64,000 nucleotides of DNA from Niveibacterium umoris (GTDB lineage: Bacteria > Pseudomonadota > Gammaproteobacteria > Burkholderiales > Rhodocyclaceae): positions 1,860,001 to 1,924,000 of the forward strand of contig NZ_JACIET010000001.1 of assembly GCF_014197015.1 (NCBI RefSeq). The letters are read 5' to 3'. Every line of letters starts with the position of its first letter. Position 1 is the stretch's first letter. A program made the position numbers and the translations under genes. Shown piece by piece: positions 6,905 to 16,240 of this stretch. The notes beneath the pieces are model-generated. The model was not told the DNA's origin. It did no database searches and saw only the letters and a program-made list of their open reading frames with translations.

Positions 6905-9642
6905 CCGGAGCGCTCCTCTCGACCAAAGGCGAAGGCCAGAATCAGCATCAGGGTTGCCCCGACCACGACCGCCAGCACGCCCAGGTCAAACGCTGCCGCG
7001 CTCGCCAAGGGCAGCTCGCCAAGCAGCGGCAGCACGGGGTGCCCGAATGTGCTGGTAAGAAACGGGAAGCCGAAGGCCAGGCTCGCTCCGCTCGTCGCGA
7101 GCGCAAGCCCAAGCCCGCCCGCGAGCCAGCGTACCGGCTTCGCATGAGGCGAACGCCATGAACCGAGTGCGAGCGCCTCGAGTACCAGGCCAATCGCGAG
7201 CAGCAGTCCGGCAACGAATCCGCCGCCCGGAAGGTTGTGGCCCCGCAGGTAAAGGTGCACCGCCACCAGCGCCGCCGATGGCATCAGCACCCGCACCGCC
7301 AAAGGCAGCATGAACGAGCCGCGGAAGCGTGTGATTGCCCCGCTCCGCTCGCGCGCGAGGAAAGACCAGACGATCAAGGCGGCCGCGGCCAGCACGGTGA
7401 CCTCGCCCAGGGTATCGAAACCACGGAAATCCACGATGATCACGTTGACCGCGTTCGTGCCGCCGGCACCATCCACGGCATGCAGCAGGTGAAAATCGGA
7501 AATCGTCGTGGGCTTGCGTTGCATCGCCTCCCACGCCAGCCAGCCACAACCGCCTCCCCCGGCCAGTGCCAGCGCGATGTAGCGGATGTGCGCCCCCAGG
7601 CTGCGTTGGCGCAGCGGCTCAACCGGCATGCGTTCGAGCGCAAGCATCAGCAAGAGCACCGTCGCGACCTCGACGAACAACTGCGTCAAGGCAAGATCGG
7701 GCGCTGACAATGCCGCAAAGGCCATGGACACCGACAACCCTACCGCCCCCAGAAACAGCAGCACCGTCACCGGACGCACCTTGCCACTGACCGCGCCGAG
7801 CGCGAACACGGCGCCGACCAGCCAGATGATCTCGCCGCCGCTCACAGCCCCCGCGCTGATAGCCGGAAGCGTGACGGCGACAGGGCCCAGCAAGAGCGGC
7901 ACGCCGGCCGCCACGACCGCCACCAGCGCGAGCGCCGCCATCTGCAGCCGCATGTGGTCGCCGCGAAGCTGACGTGTCAGCGTTTGGCCACAACGAGCCA
8001 ATGCCAGCAACAAACACTCGAACGCTTCATAGCCTATCGCGACCGGCGTTGGACGCCGGTGCAGCCGGCGGCCCCGCCCGTGCGCCGCATACACTGCTAC
8101 GCCGGCCACCAGCGCAAAAGTGCTCATGGCAAGCGGCAGGTTGAAACCGTGCCACACGGCAAGCGAATAGGCCGGGAGCGCGCCACCCAAGGCCGCCCGC
8201 GCCGCAGCCGCGAGCGCCACGCCGACGACTGGCTCCGGCATCAAACCGACAAGCAGGCAAATCGCGACAAGAATGCCAACTGGCACCGCCATCCAGAGCG
8301 GCGGTTCGTGCGGTGTGCGTGTCAGCCCGACCGGCTCACCATTGAAGAACACGTCATGGACAAAGCGCGATGAATAGGCCACCCCAGCAGCGCCTGCCAC
8401 GAGCGCCGCAAGTGGCGCCAGCAGTGCGATCGGATCATGCCCTTCGAGCGCTAGCGATTCATCGAAGAACATCTCTTTCGACAGGAAGCCGTTGAGCAGG
8501 GGCACGCCGGCCATGGCCGCAGCGGCAACGATCGCGAGCGACCCGGTCAGCGGCATGAAGCGCCAAAGACCATTCACCTTCCGCAGATCGCGCGTTCCGC
8601 ATTCGTGATCGACGATGCCGGCCGCCATGAACAGCGAAGCCTTGAAGGTGGCGTGGTTGATTACATGGAATACCGCCGCGACGATGGCCGTGTCAGCCGA
8701 GAATCCGATCAACAAGGTGATGAGGCCAAGGTGGCTGACGGTCGAGTAGGCGAGCAAGCCCTTCAGGTCGTGCTGGAACACGGCAGCGACCCCACCCAGC
8801 AGCAGGGTGACGGCACCGACGGCGCTGACCGTAAAGAACCAGGCTTCGCTGCCCGCGAGCACCGGGTAGAAGCGCAGCAACAGGAAAATGCCGGCCTTGA
8901 CCAGCGTCGCCGAGTGCAGGTAAGCCGACACAGGCGTCGGCGCGGCCATTGCGCGCGCAAGCCAGAACTGGAACGGGAACTGCGCCGACTTCGAAAACAC
9001 CGCGATCAGGAAGCAGGCAAGTATCCACGGATAGCGCGGGTCGGCACGCACCGCTGCACCTGACGCCAGAACCTCGGCCAGATCAAAGCTGCCAGCTGCG
9101 CGACCGAGCATCAGCACGGCAGCGATCAGCGCCACGCCCCCCAGCCCGGTAACCGTAAGCGCCGCACGCGCGCCACGCAACGCCCCCCGCTCCGGGGCAT
9201 TGAATGCGATCAGCAGGAAAGACGCCACGCTGGTCAGTTCCCAGCACAGCGCCAGCAGGATCAGATCTCCCGCCAGCACGACACCGAGCATTGCGCCCAT
9301 GAAGCCGCACATCAACGCGAAGAAGCGCGGCAACTGCCGGTCGCCAGCCAGGTAGTAGCGGGCGTACAGCATCACCAGAGCGCCGATCGCTGCAACCAGC
9401 ATGGCGAACAGCCAGGCCAGCGCATCCAGCCGCAAGGTCGCTGCGGCCCCCAGGCCCGGCAACCATTCCGCCGAGATGCGCATCGCCCCACCCGCCCACA
9501 CACCCGGCGCAATTGCGCCAAGCGTGGCAACAAGTGTCACGCAGCAGGCGAAGGCCAGCCAGAACGCGATCTCACCGCTGCGCAACCGCGAAGCGACTAA
9601 GGCCACACACCAGGGCAACAGCGCGATGAGCAGAAGGGTCAT
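6901..9642 (-). CDS. mnhA: Monovalent cation/H+ antiporter, fused A and B subunits
   Basis: A 913-residue polytopic protein. The first ~500 residues are the NuoL-like antiporter module, with conserved motifs such as KSAQFPFQFWL and HSATLVKAGIFLL. They are followed by the MbhD/MbhE-like region and, in the last ~140 residues, an MnhB domain (LRGHNLPGGGFVAGL). The A-B fusion is the PhaAB-type arrangement known in Proteobacteria and explains the absence of a separate mnhB. It is the first gene of the operon, and A-C-D-E-F-G follow with overlaps. It mediates Na+ or K+ export coupled to proton uptake in the inner membrane. Confidence 0.92.
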   Translation of the reverse strand: MTLLLIALLPWCVALVASRLRSGEIAFWLAFACCVTLVATLGAIAPGVWAGGAMRISAEWLPGLGAAATLRLDALAWLFAMLVAAIGALVMLYARYYLAGDRQLPRFFALMCGFMGAMLGVVLAGDLILLALCWELTSVASFLLIAFNAPERGALRGARAALTVTGLGGVALIAAVLMLGRAAGSFDLAEVLASGAAVRADPRYPWILACFLIAVFSKSAQFPFQFWLARAMAAPTPVSAYLHSATLVKAGIFLLLRFYPVLAGSEAWFFTVSAVGAVTLLLGGVAAVFQHDLKGLLAYSTVSHLGLITLLIGFSADTAIVAAVFHVINHATFKASLFMAAGIVDHECGTRDLRKVNGLWRFMPLTGSLAIVAAAAMAGVPLLNGFLSKEMFFDESLALEGHDPIALLAPLAALVAGAAGVAYSSRFVHDVFFNGEPVGLTRTPHEPPLWMAVPVGILVAICLLVGLMPEPVVGVALAAAARAALGGALPAYSLAVWHGFNLPLAMSTFALVAGVAVYAAHGRGRRLHRRPTPVAIGYEAFECLLLALARCGQTLTRQLRGDHMRLQMAALALVAVVAAGVPLLLGPVAVTLPAISAGAVSGGEIIWLVGAVFALGAVSGKVRPVTVLLFLGAVGLSVSMAFAALSAPDLALTQLFVEVATVLLLMLALERMPVEPLRQRSLGAHIRYIALALAGGGGCGWLAWEAMQRKPTTISDFHLLHAVDGAGGTNAVNVIIVDFRGFDTLGEVTVLAAAALIVWSFLARERSGAITRFRGSFMLPLAVRVLMPSAALVAVHLYLRGHNLPGGGFVAGLLLAIGLVLEALALGSWRSPHAKPVRWLAGGLGLALATSGASLAFGFPFLTSTFGHPVLPLLGELPLASAAAFDLGVLAVVVGATLMLILAFAFGREERSG

Positions 9643-9730
9643 GGATGCGGTTGAGGCTGCGCGGAGGGCGCGGTTGGGATGATCTTAGCCGCCCGCAGTG
9701 ATTCGGGACACCTTGACGCAACGCAGCAGC

Positions 9731-9763
9731 CAATGCAAATGGCAATTTATCCCATTGGCATTG
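9731..9763. repeat. Inverted repeat, possible operator upstream of amylase 1
   Basis: The arms CAATGCAAATGG (9731-9742) and CCATTGGCATTG (9752-9763) pair with one mismatch around a 9-nt centre. The dyad lies just upstream of a weak sigma-70-like pair (TTGCAT 9765-9770, 17 bp, TTTACT 9788-9793), as an activator site would. No T run follows, so it is not a terminator. Confidence 0.4.
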
Positions 9764-9913
9764 CTTGCATTCTGCGGAATCATGGGTTTTACTAATGGAA
9801 CGATAAAGACGCCTCCATCGATGAGACGTCACAGCAGAACCCTGTCGTAGTCCCACGGGTCAGGCTCTTGAAGCCTCGGCTGCGCGGCGTGGGAAGCGAC
9901 AAAAAAGCAGGGT

Positions 9914-9928
9914 CGTAACAAAACAATC
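9914..9928 (-). promoter_or_regulatory. TTTTGTTACG motif shared with the pullulanase promoter region
   Basis: On the minus strand this stretch reads GATTGTTTTGTTACG, 12/15 identical to the element at 52196-52210 in front of the lipoprotein pullulanase, including a shared 10-mer TTTTGTTACG. It lies 15-29 nt before the amylase ATG, overlapping the likely leader. It may be an operator for a starch-responsive regulator (inference). Confidence 0.35.
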
Positions 9929-9942
9929 CGGAGACTTAACAC

Positions 9943-11214
9943 ATGTTTGCAAAGCGTTCCCGCGCGACGCTGATGGCTTCCGCCGTTCTCGCCGCATTCT
10001 GCGTTTCCCCCGCTGCACATTCGGCCACTCAGCAAGCCGGCGCCAGCAAGGCGATCCTGCTGCAGGGCTTTCACTGGAATTCCCCGAACTACACCGGCCC
10101 GAACTGGCTGCAGACCCTCGGCGGCAAGGCTGCTGACCTGAAGGACCTGGGCGTTACTCACGTGTGGTTCCCGCCGGCAAGCGATTCTGGGGACGCAAAC
10201 GGCTACCTCCCGCGCCAGCTCAACATCCTGAGCAACAAGTACGGCACCGAGACCGATCTGAAGAACGCAGTCTCTGCACTCAAGGGCCAGGGCATCCAGT
10301 CGATCGCGGACATCGTGATCAACCACCGTGTCGGTACCGCCAACTGGGCCGACTTCACGAACCCCACCTGGGACTGCCGCGCCGTCGTCAGCAATGACGA
10401 ATGGACCGGCCACTGCGGCAACGCCGACTCCGGTGACGGCTACGGTTCGGCACGTGACATCGACCACAGCCAGGCCTTCGTTCAGGCGGACATCAAGACC
10501 TGGATGGCCAAGCTCAAGGCCGACGGTTTCACCGGCATCCGCTACGACTTCGCCAAGGGCTACGCGCCGAGCTATGCCAAGACCTACCACGACGCGTTCG
10601 CACCGGACTTCTGCGTCGGCGAGATCTGGACCAACCTCGACCTGAACAACGTCGACGCGCACCGCCAGCTGGAGATGAATTACATCAACGGCACCGGCAA
10701 CACCTGCGCGGCGTTCGACTTCACCACCCACGGCCTGCTGGTCCAGGTGCTGAACAACAACGACTACTGGCGACTGAAGGACAGCGCCGGCAAACCCGCT
10801 GGTGCGCTCGGCTGGTGGGGGCAGATGTCGGTAACTTTCGTCGACAACCACGACACCGGCCCGTCTGAGACCAGTTCGACTGGCCAGAACCTGTGGCCGG
10901 TTCCCGCCGGCTCGGTCATGCAGGGTTATGCCTACATCCTGACCCACCCGGGCATCCCGACGGTGTACTACCCCCACGTCTACAACTGGGGGCTGCGTGC
11001 CGGCATCAAATCACTGATCCAGGCGCGTAACGCCGCGGGCGTGACCTCGACTTCCGCAGTCGCTATCCAGCAAGCCACCACCGGGCTCTACGCCGCCATC
11101 ATCACCGGTACCACCGGCAAGCTGGCGATGAAGATCGGCCCGAACAGCTGGTCGCCCGGAACGGGCTGGACGCTGCTGACCTCTGGCACCAACTACGCGG
11201 TCTGGAAGCAGTAA
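9943..11214 (+). CDS. Secreted alpha-amylase, plant-type GH13 (subfamily 6-like)
   Basis: A 423-residue enzyme with a signal peptide (residues 1-27, AAHS|A) and one GH13 (beta/alpha)8 catalytic domain. It endohydrolyses alpha-1,4 bonds of starch. Conserved regions are DIVINH (123-128), the nucleophile Asp202 in GIRYDFAKGY, the acid/base Glu227 in CVGEIW, and Asp304 in FVDNHD. The spacing and wording of motifs (THVWFPP, FDFTTHG, VMQGYAYILTHPG, final YAVWK) closely follow cereal alpha-amylases rather than Bacillus enzymes. There is no accessory binding domain. A paralogue follows 193 nt downstream. It is probably released through the T2SS encoded in this window (inference). Confidence 0.93.
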   Translation: MFAKRSRATLMASAVLAAFCVSPAAHSATQQAGASKAILLQGFHWNSPNYTGPNWLQTLGGKAADLKDLGVTHVWFPPASDSGDANGYLPRQLNILSNKYGTETDLKNAVSALKGQGIQSIADIVINHRVGTANWADFTNPTWDCRAVVSNDEWTGHCGNADSGDGYGSARDIDHSQAFVQADIKTWMAKLKADGFTGIRYDFAKGYAPSYAKTYHDAFAPDFCVGEIWTNLDLNNVDAHRQLEMNYINGTGNTCAAFDFTTHGLLVQVLNNNDYWRLKDSAGKPAGALGWWGQMSVTFVDNHDTGPSETSSTGQNLWPVPAGSVMQGYAYILTHPGIPTVYYPHVYNWGLRAGIKSLIQARNAAGVTSTSAVAIQQATTGLYAAIITGTTGKLAMKIGPNSWSPGTGWTLLTSGTNYAVWKQ

Positions 11215-11224
11215 GGCCCATTGC

Positions 11225-11250
11225 TGCGGGGTGATTCCAGTCGCCCCGCA
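11225..11250 (+). other. Hairpin between the two amylase genes
   Basis: A 10-bp stem (TGCGGGGTGA / TCGCCCCGCA, one G-T pair) with a 6-nt loop lies 11 nt after the first amylase stop. It has no T run, so it looks more like an mRNA-stabilising or attenuating hairpin than a strong terminator. Confidence 0.4.
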
Positions 11251-11407
11251 ACACAACGCATTCGTACACCCAGATTTCACGAGGACGCACCGACGTCGTG
11301 CCCCCGCCCCCCACCGACGCCAGCAACACGCAAAGCCCCGACAAAGTGCTCCACGCGTGTCGCCCCCCAAGCGTCGGATTCATGTCACACACGAAGGAGA
11401 TTTACCC

Positions 11408-13303
11408 ATGAAGTTGCACCACCGCGTCGCCCTCACGGCGCTAGCAGTCAGCAGCGCATTGGCTTGTCTTTCCTCCGCGCAGGCCGCCACCGAACAGGAC
11501 AAGGCCAGCTCCGCAATCCTCTTTCAGGGCTTCCACTGGAACTCCGCCAACGGCAGCTGGTATGCCGACCTGCAATCCAAGGCCGCAGACCTCAAGACGC
11601 TGGGCGTCACCCACGTCTGGTTCCCGCCCCCTTCGGACGCGGCATCCACACAAGGCTACCTGCCGCGCCAACTGAACGTGCTCGATTCGAATTACGGCAA
11701 GGAAGGCGCGCTGACTGCAGCGACGGCGGCGCTTGCCGCGCAGGGCATCAAGAGCGTCGCGGACGTGGTGATCAATCACCGTGTCGGCAGCACCGGCTGG
11801 GGCGACTTCACCAACCCGACCTGGGACTGCCGCGCCGTGGTCAGTGACGACGAGTGGACCGGAAAGTGCGGCAACGCCGACACCGGTGGCGGCTACGCCG
11901 CAGCGCGCGACATCGACCACACGCAGGCTTTCGTGCAAAGCGACATCAAGACTTGGCTGTCGACCCGGCTGAAAGGTGCTGGTTTCACCGGCATCCGCTT
12001 CGACTACTCGAAGGGTTACGGCGCCAGTTACGCCGGCATGTATCAGGACGCCATGGCGGCCGACTTCTGCGTCGGCGAAGTGTGGACCGACCTGAACTAC
12101 AACGACGTCGACGCCCACCGCAAGCTGCTGATGAACTACGTTGACGGCGCTTCGGGCAAGTGCGGCGCATTCGACTTCACCACCAAGGGCCTGCTCAACC
12201 AGGCGCTGGCCTACAACGAGTACTACCGTCTGAAAGACAGCGCCGGCAAGCCGGCCGGCGGCATCGGCTGGTGGGCGCAGAAGATGGTGACCTTCGTCGA
12301 CAACCACGATACCGGCCCGTCTGAATCGTGCTCGGTCGGCCAGAACCACTGGCCTGTACCCTGCGACAAGGTGATGCAGGGTTATGCCTATGTGCTGACC
12401 CACCCCGGCATCCCGTCGGTCTACTACGCCCACGTTTACAACTGGGGCCTGAAGAACGACATCAAGGCGTTGATCGACGCCCGCAAGGCCGCCGGCATCA
12501 CCTCGACTTCGGCGGTCGCAATCCAGCAGGCAGCCACCGGTCTGTACGCGGCGATCATCACCGGTACGAACTATCAGCTGGCGATGAAGATCGGCCCCAA
12601 CAGCTGGTCGCCGTCGGGCACGTGGACCCAGGTCGCCTCGGGCGCAAACTATGCAGTGTGGAAGTCGGGTGGCGGTGATACGCAAGCCCCAACGGTGCCG
12701 ACCAATCTCGCGAAGGGCACCGTGACTGCCACCAGCGTGCCGCTGACCTGGACCGCCTCGACCGATAACGTCGGTGTCACCGGCTATCGCATCTCCCGCA
12801 ACGGCGCCACGCTCACGACGACCACCGGAACCAGCTATACCGACAACTCGGTCGTCGCGAACACCACCTACAGCTATGCGGTGCAAGCGTATGACGCAGC
12901 AGGTAACACGTCGGCCTACAGCTCGCCGGCACTGTCTGTCACCACGCCAAATGGCGGCACCGGTTGCACCTCGGTGGCGGTGACCTTCAGCATCGCCAAC
13001 GCCAACACGACCATGGGCCAGAACCTTTACGTCGTCGGCAACCAGACCGCTCTGGGCAACTGGTCCCCCGCTTCGTCGTTCGCGCTGACGATCCAGGGCA
13101 CAGGCGCCAACGCGACCTGGTCGGGCACGGTCAATCTGCCCGCTGCCACGGCCACTCAGTACAAGTACGTGAAGTACAACCCGAGCACCGGGGCTACGGT
13201 TTGGGAAAGCAACCAGACCACTGCAAGCGGCAACCGCGAGTTCACGACGCCGAGCACGTCACCGTGCACCGCGACACGCGCCGACGGCAGCTTCAAGTTC
13301 TAA
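11408..13303 (+). CDS. Secreted alpha-amylase with FN3 and CBM20 starch-binding domain
   Basis: A 631-residue paralogue of the preceding amylase. Layout: signal peptide 1-27; GH13_6-like catalytic domain about 33-419, with Asp199 nucleophile (GIRFDYSKGY), Glu224 acid/base (CVGEVW) and Asp301 (FVDNHD); fibronectin type III linker about 426-514; CBM20 about 520-631 (FSIANANTTMGQNLYVVGN, LGNWSP). The CBM20 should bind raw starch granules. The frame is open from 11231, but the ATG at 11408 has a strong GAAGGAGA SD and begins the signal peptide. Its pairing with a single-domain paralogue suggests a tandem duplication followed by domain gain or loss. Confidence 0.93.
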   Translation: MKLHHRVALTALAVSSALACLSSAQAATEQDKASSAILFQGFHWNSANGSWYADLQSKAADLKTLGVTHVWFPPPSDAASTQGYLPRQLNVLDSNYGKEGALTAATAALAAQGIKSVADVVINHRVGSTGWGDFTNPTWDCRAVVSDDEWTGKCGNADTGGGYAAARDIDHTQAFVQSDIKTWLSTRLKGAGFTGIRFDYSKGYGASYAGMYQDAMAADFCVGEVWTDLNYNDVDAHRKLLMNYVDGASGKCGAFDFTTKGLLNQALAYNEYYRLKDSAGKPAGGIGWWAQKMVTFVDNHDTGPSESCSVGQNHWPVPCDKVMQGYAYVLTHPGIPSVYYAHVYNWGLKNDIKALIDARKAAGITSTSAVAIQQAATGLYAAIITGTNYQLAMKIGPNSWSPSGTWTQVASGANYAVWKSGGGDTQAPTVPTNLAKGTVTATSVPLTWTASTDNVGVTGYRISRNGATLTTTTGTSYTDNSVVANTTYSYAVQAYDAAGNTSAYSSPALSVTTPNGGTGCTSVAVTFSIANANTTMGQNLYVVGNQTALGNWSPASSFALTIQGTGANATWSGTVNLPAATATQYKYVKYNPSTGATVWESNQTTASGNREFTTPSTSPCTATRADGSFKF

Positions 13304-13319
13304 GGCAGGTGTAAGTCAG

Positions 13320-13357
13320 CGCAGGGCGATGGATCTTTCCATCGCCCTGCGTTTTTT
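13320..13357 (+). terminator. Rho-independent terminator after amylase 2
   Basis: A perfect 14-bp stem (CGCAGGGCGATGGA and its complement) with a 4-nt loop, followed by six Ts, 16 nt after the stop codon. Confidence 0.95.
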
Positions 13358-13445
13358 CGTCCCCCCAGGCTGATGCCATCGCCACATGCAGCGCGGCGCG
13401 ACGCCTGACGATTTGACTTGTCCGGACCAAAACGAGGAAACAACC

Positions 13446-16172
13446 GTGAACAAACGACTCGGAGCACTCGTGCTCTTTGGCGCGGCGCTCGCGCCGCTCA
13501 CAGCCAGCGCAGACTGGTTCTTCCGCGGCACCCCCAATTCATGGGCTACGACCGCAATGACCGCCATGGGCGGCACCTTGTACCAAACCTGCCAGACATT
13601 CACCACCGGCGACGCCAACGGCGGCCCGCGCTTCAAGATCGACCGCACCGGCAACTGGGCGGAGGCCTATCCGGCGACGGACTACGGGGTCTCGGCCAAC
13701 ACCAGCTACACGATCAAGTTCTACAGCGACACCCATGCCATCAGCGTCACGCCGGTCGCCAATTGCGGTGTCGATGGCACGCCACCGACGACGCCGGGTA
13801 CACCGGTCGGCGGCACTGTGGCCTACAACAGTGTGTCGCTGAGCTGGGCGGCATCCACCGACAATGTGGGCGTGGCCGGCTACAAGGTGCTGCGCAACGG
13901 CAGCCAGATCGCCACCACGGCGGCGGCCTCGTACACCGACACCACGGTCGCCGCGTCGAGCAGCTACACCTATGCGGTCGTCGCGTATGACGCGGTTGGC
14001 CTGAACTCGCCCCAAAGCGGCACGCTTGCGGTGATCACGCCCGCTGCGCCGCCGGAGTGGTACTTCCGTGGCACCGCCAACGCTTGGGGCAAGACCCAGA
14101 TGACCGCGCTGGGTGGCACGCACTACCAGACCTGCCAGTACTTCGCCGGTGGCGACAGCGGCGGCGGCGCGCGCTTCAAGATCGACCGCTACGGCGACTG
14201 GACGCAGGCCTTCCCCGCCACCGACTACGCGGTGACCAGCCCGAAGAGCTATACCATCGACTTCTACAGCGATACGAAGTCGATCACCGCCACGCCGGTC
14301 GCAAGCTGCGGGGCCTTGCCGCCTTCCGAATCGACAACCCTCGGCGCCGACTGGTCGGCGACGAAAACGGTGTTCTCGCTGTGGTCGCCGGACAAGACCG
14401 ACGTCAAGCTGCAGCTCGACGGCGTGAGCTACCCGATGAAGCGCGTGGCCGACTACAACGGCTACACCGACGTCTATCAGGTTTCGGTCGCCGGCAACCA
14501 GCATCTGAAGAAGTATTCCTTCCTGGTCAATGGCGTTTCGGTGCGCGACCCCTACGGCAAGATGGTCGAGCCCAACACGAACAACGACATCGTGATGGAC
14601 ATGAGCACCAGCGCGCTGACGGCTGGCTGGTCCGCCCGCCCGGCGCTGACCAATCGCGAGGACGCGATCATCTACGAGACGCATGTCCGCGACTTCACGA
14701 TCAGCGCCAACTCCGGCGTATCGGCCGCCAACAAAGGCAAGTTCCTCGGCATGGTCGCAGCGGGCACCACCTTCAACGGCGTGAAGACCGGCATCGATCA
14801 CCTGAAAGAACTCGGTGTCACCCATGTCCAGCTGATGCCGGTGTACGACTTCGGCTCCTGCCCGCTGGTGACTGACACTGCCTGCTACAACTGGGGCTAC
14901 GACCCGCGCAACTACAACGTGCCGGAAGAGCGCTACTCCCTGACGCCGTTCGATTACGTGAACCGCGCCAAGGAGTTCAAGCAGATGGTGGACGCCTTCC
15001 ACAAGGCAGGCATCCGCGTTGTGATGGACGTGGTCTATAACCACACCTTCGCGAAGGAGATGTTCGACCCGATCACCAGCAAGTACTACACCGCGACCGA
15101 CCTTTCCGGCACCGGCAACTCGATCGATGCCGACCAGCCGATGGTCAGCCGCATGATCCAGGACTCGCTCGAATACTGGGCGCGTGAGTACAACATCGAC
15201 GGCTTCCGCTTCGACCTGATCGGCATCTTCAGCTACGCCGAAGTGCAGAAGTGGGCGGACAACCTGAACACCAAGTTCCCGGACCGCAACCTGCTGATCT
15301 ACGGCGAGCCTTGGAACGGTTATGCGTCCGACCCGAAAGACGCACAGCGGGTGCGCCTGGGCACGGTGGGCCGCATCGCCGGCAGCCATGTCGGGGTGTT
15401 CAACCCGAAGTTCCGCGAGGCGATCAAGGGTGCGAACGACAACGGCGGCTGCAATGCCGGTGACTGTTTCGCCTTCAACGCCAACCCGGACACCTGGCGC
15501 ATCCAGGTCGGCAGCCGTGGCGCGATCCGTGCGACGAAGGACGCCAACATCACGATCGACACCTGGGACCCGATGTTCGCGATGGATCCGGAGCAGTCGA
15601 TCAACTACGTCTCCGCCCACGACAACCTGACACTGCGCGACAAGATCCTCGCCTGGGCCACGCTTAACGGCGTCACCAACGCGAGCTACCTGCGCCGCAT
15701 CCAGGACTTCGCCAACGGCACGGTGCTGACCGCACAGGGCATCCCCTTCCTGCACGGTGGCGAAGAGCTGCTGCGCACCAAGGGTGGCGATGCGAACAGC
15801 TACGCCTCGCCGGACTCGGTGAACCAGATCAACTGGCAATGGAAGGTCGATAACGCCGATGTGTTCGCCTACTACAAGCAGATGGTGAACCTGCGCAAGG
15901 CCACCCCGGCACTGCGCCTCACCTCGTGGGACGCGATCAGCAGCTGCGTAACGACGACGCGGCCGCGCTATGGCGTGGTGGTCAACACGATCAGCGGTTG
16001 CGGCGTCGCCGACACCATCGTGATAGAGAACTCGTCTGACAACTACACCCACACGCTGCCGGCCGGCACGTGGACGGTGAAGGCCGAGAAGTCAGACGCC
16101 GCAGTTGCGCCACGCACGGTGAGCGGCACGGTGGTCGCCGAAGGCACGGCGGTCACGGTGCTGACGAAGTAA
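13446..16172 (+). CDS. Secreted type I pullulanase with duplicated N-terminal modules
   Basis: A 908-residue debranching enzyme. Signal peptide 1-22; module A 23-108 (WFFRGT..W, RFKIDRTGNW); FN3 about 110-200; a second copy of module A 205-289 (WYFRGTANAW, RFKIDRYGDW); CBM48/pullulanase N-terminal domain about 298-395; GH13 domain about 405 onward. The type I pullulanase signature YNWGYDP is at 481-487, nucleophile Asp590 (GFRFDL), acid/base Glu621 (IYGEPW), and Asp726 (SAHDN). It hydrolyses alpha-1,6 links in pullulan and amylopectin. The duplicated ~85-residue module is probably carbohydrate-binding; I cannot name its family securely. The start is GTG 13446 behind CGAGGAAA; the frame also runs 60 nt further upstream. 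It acts with the amylases on branched starch. Confidence 0.92.
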   Translation: MNKRLGALVLFGAALAPLTASADWFFRGTPNSWATTAMTAMGGTLYQTCQTFTTGDANGGPRFKIDRTGNWAEAYPATDYGVSANTSYTIKFYSDTHAISVTPVANCGVDGTPPTTPGTPVGGTVAYNSVSLSWAASTDNVGVAGYKVLRNGSQIATTAAASYTDTTVAASSSYTYAVVAYDAVGLNSPQSGTLAVITPAAPPEWYFRGTANAWGKTQMTALGGTHYQTCQYFAGGDSGGGARFKIDRYGDWTQAFPATDYAVTSPKSYTIDFYSDTKSITATPVASCGALPPSESTTLGADWSATKTVFSLWSPDKTDVKLQLDGVSYPMKRVADYNGYTDVYQVSVAGNQHLKKYSFLVNGVSVRDPYGKMVEPNTNNDIVMDMSTSALTAGWSARPALTNREDAIIYETHVRDFTISANSGVSAANKGKFLGMVAAGTTFNGVKTGIDHLKELGVTHVQLMPVYDFGSCPLVTDTACYNWGYDPRNYNVPEERYSLTPFDYVNRAKEFKQMVDAFHKAGIRVVMDVVYNHTFAKEMFDPITSKYYTATDLSGTGNSIDADQPMVSRMIQDSLEYWAREYNIDGFRFDLIGIFSYAEVQKWADNLNTKFPDRNLLIYGEPWNGYASDPKDAQRVRLGTVGRIAGSHVGVFNPKFREAIKGANDNGGCNAGDCFAFNANPDTWRIQVGSRGAIRATKDANITIDTWDPMFAMDPEQSINYVSAHDNLTLRDKILAWATLNGVTNASYLRRIQDFANGTVLTAQGIPFLHGGEELLRTKGGDANSYASPDSVNQINWQWKVDNADVFAYYKQMVNLRKATPALRLTSWDAISSCVTTTRPRYGVVVNTISGCGVADTIVIENSSDNYTHTLPAGTWTVKAEKSDAAVAPRTVSGTVVAEGTAVTVLTK

Positions 16173-16192
16173 TCCGGACCGTCAAAGCCGAG

Positions 16193-16223
16193 AAAAAAGG
16201 CCGGGCTATGCCCGGCCTTTTTT
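16193..16223. terminator. Bidirectional terminator between pullulanase and prpE
   Basis: A 14-bp stem (AAAAAAGGCCGGGC / GCCCGGCCTTTTTT) with a TAT loop. A and T runs on either side let it serve both the plus-strand pullulanase and the convergent prpE. Confidence 0.92.
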
Positions 16224-16240
16224 ATTCCGCGCCCACGCCT

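Noticed and set aside
11441-12886. A 481-codon minus-strand frame inside amylase 2
   Set aside because: Antisense shadow of the GH13 domain.
13539-16052. An 837-codon open frame opposite the secreted pullulanase
   Set aside because: It lies wholly antisense to a gene with intact catalytic motifs and signal peptide; its product is Val/Arg/His/Ala-rich low-complexity sequence, as expected from high-GC antisense frames.
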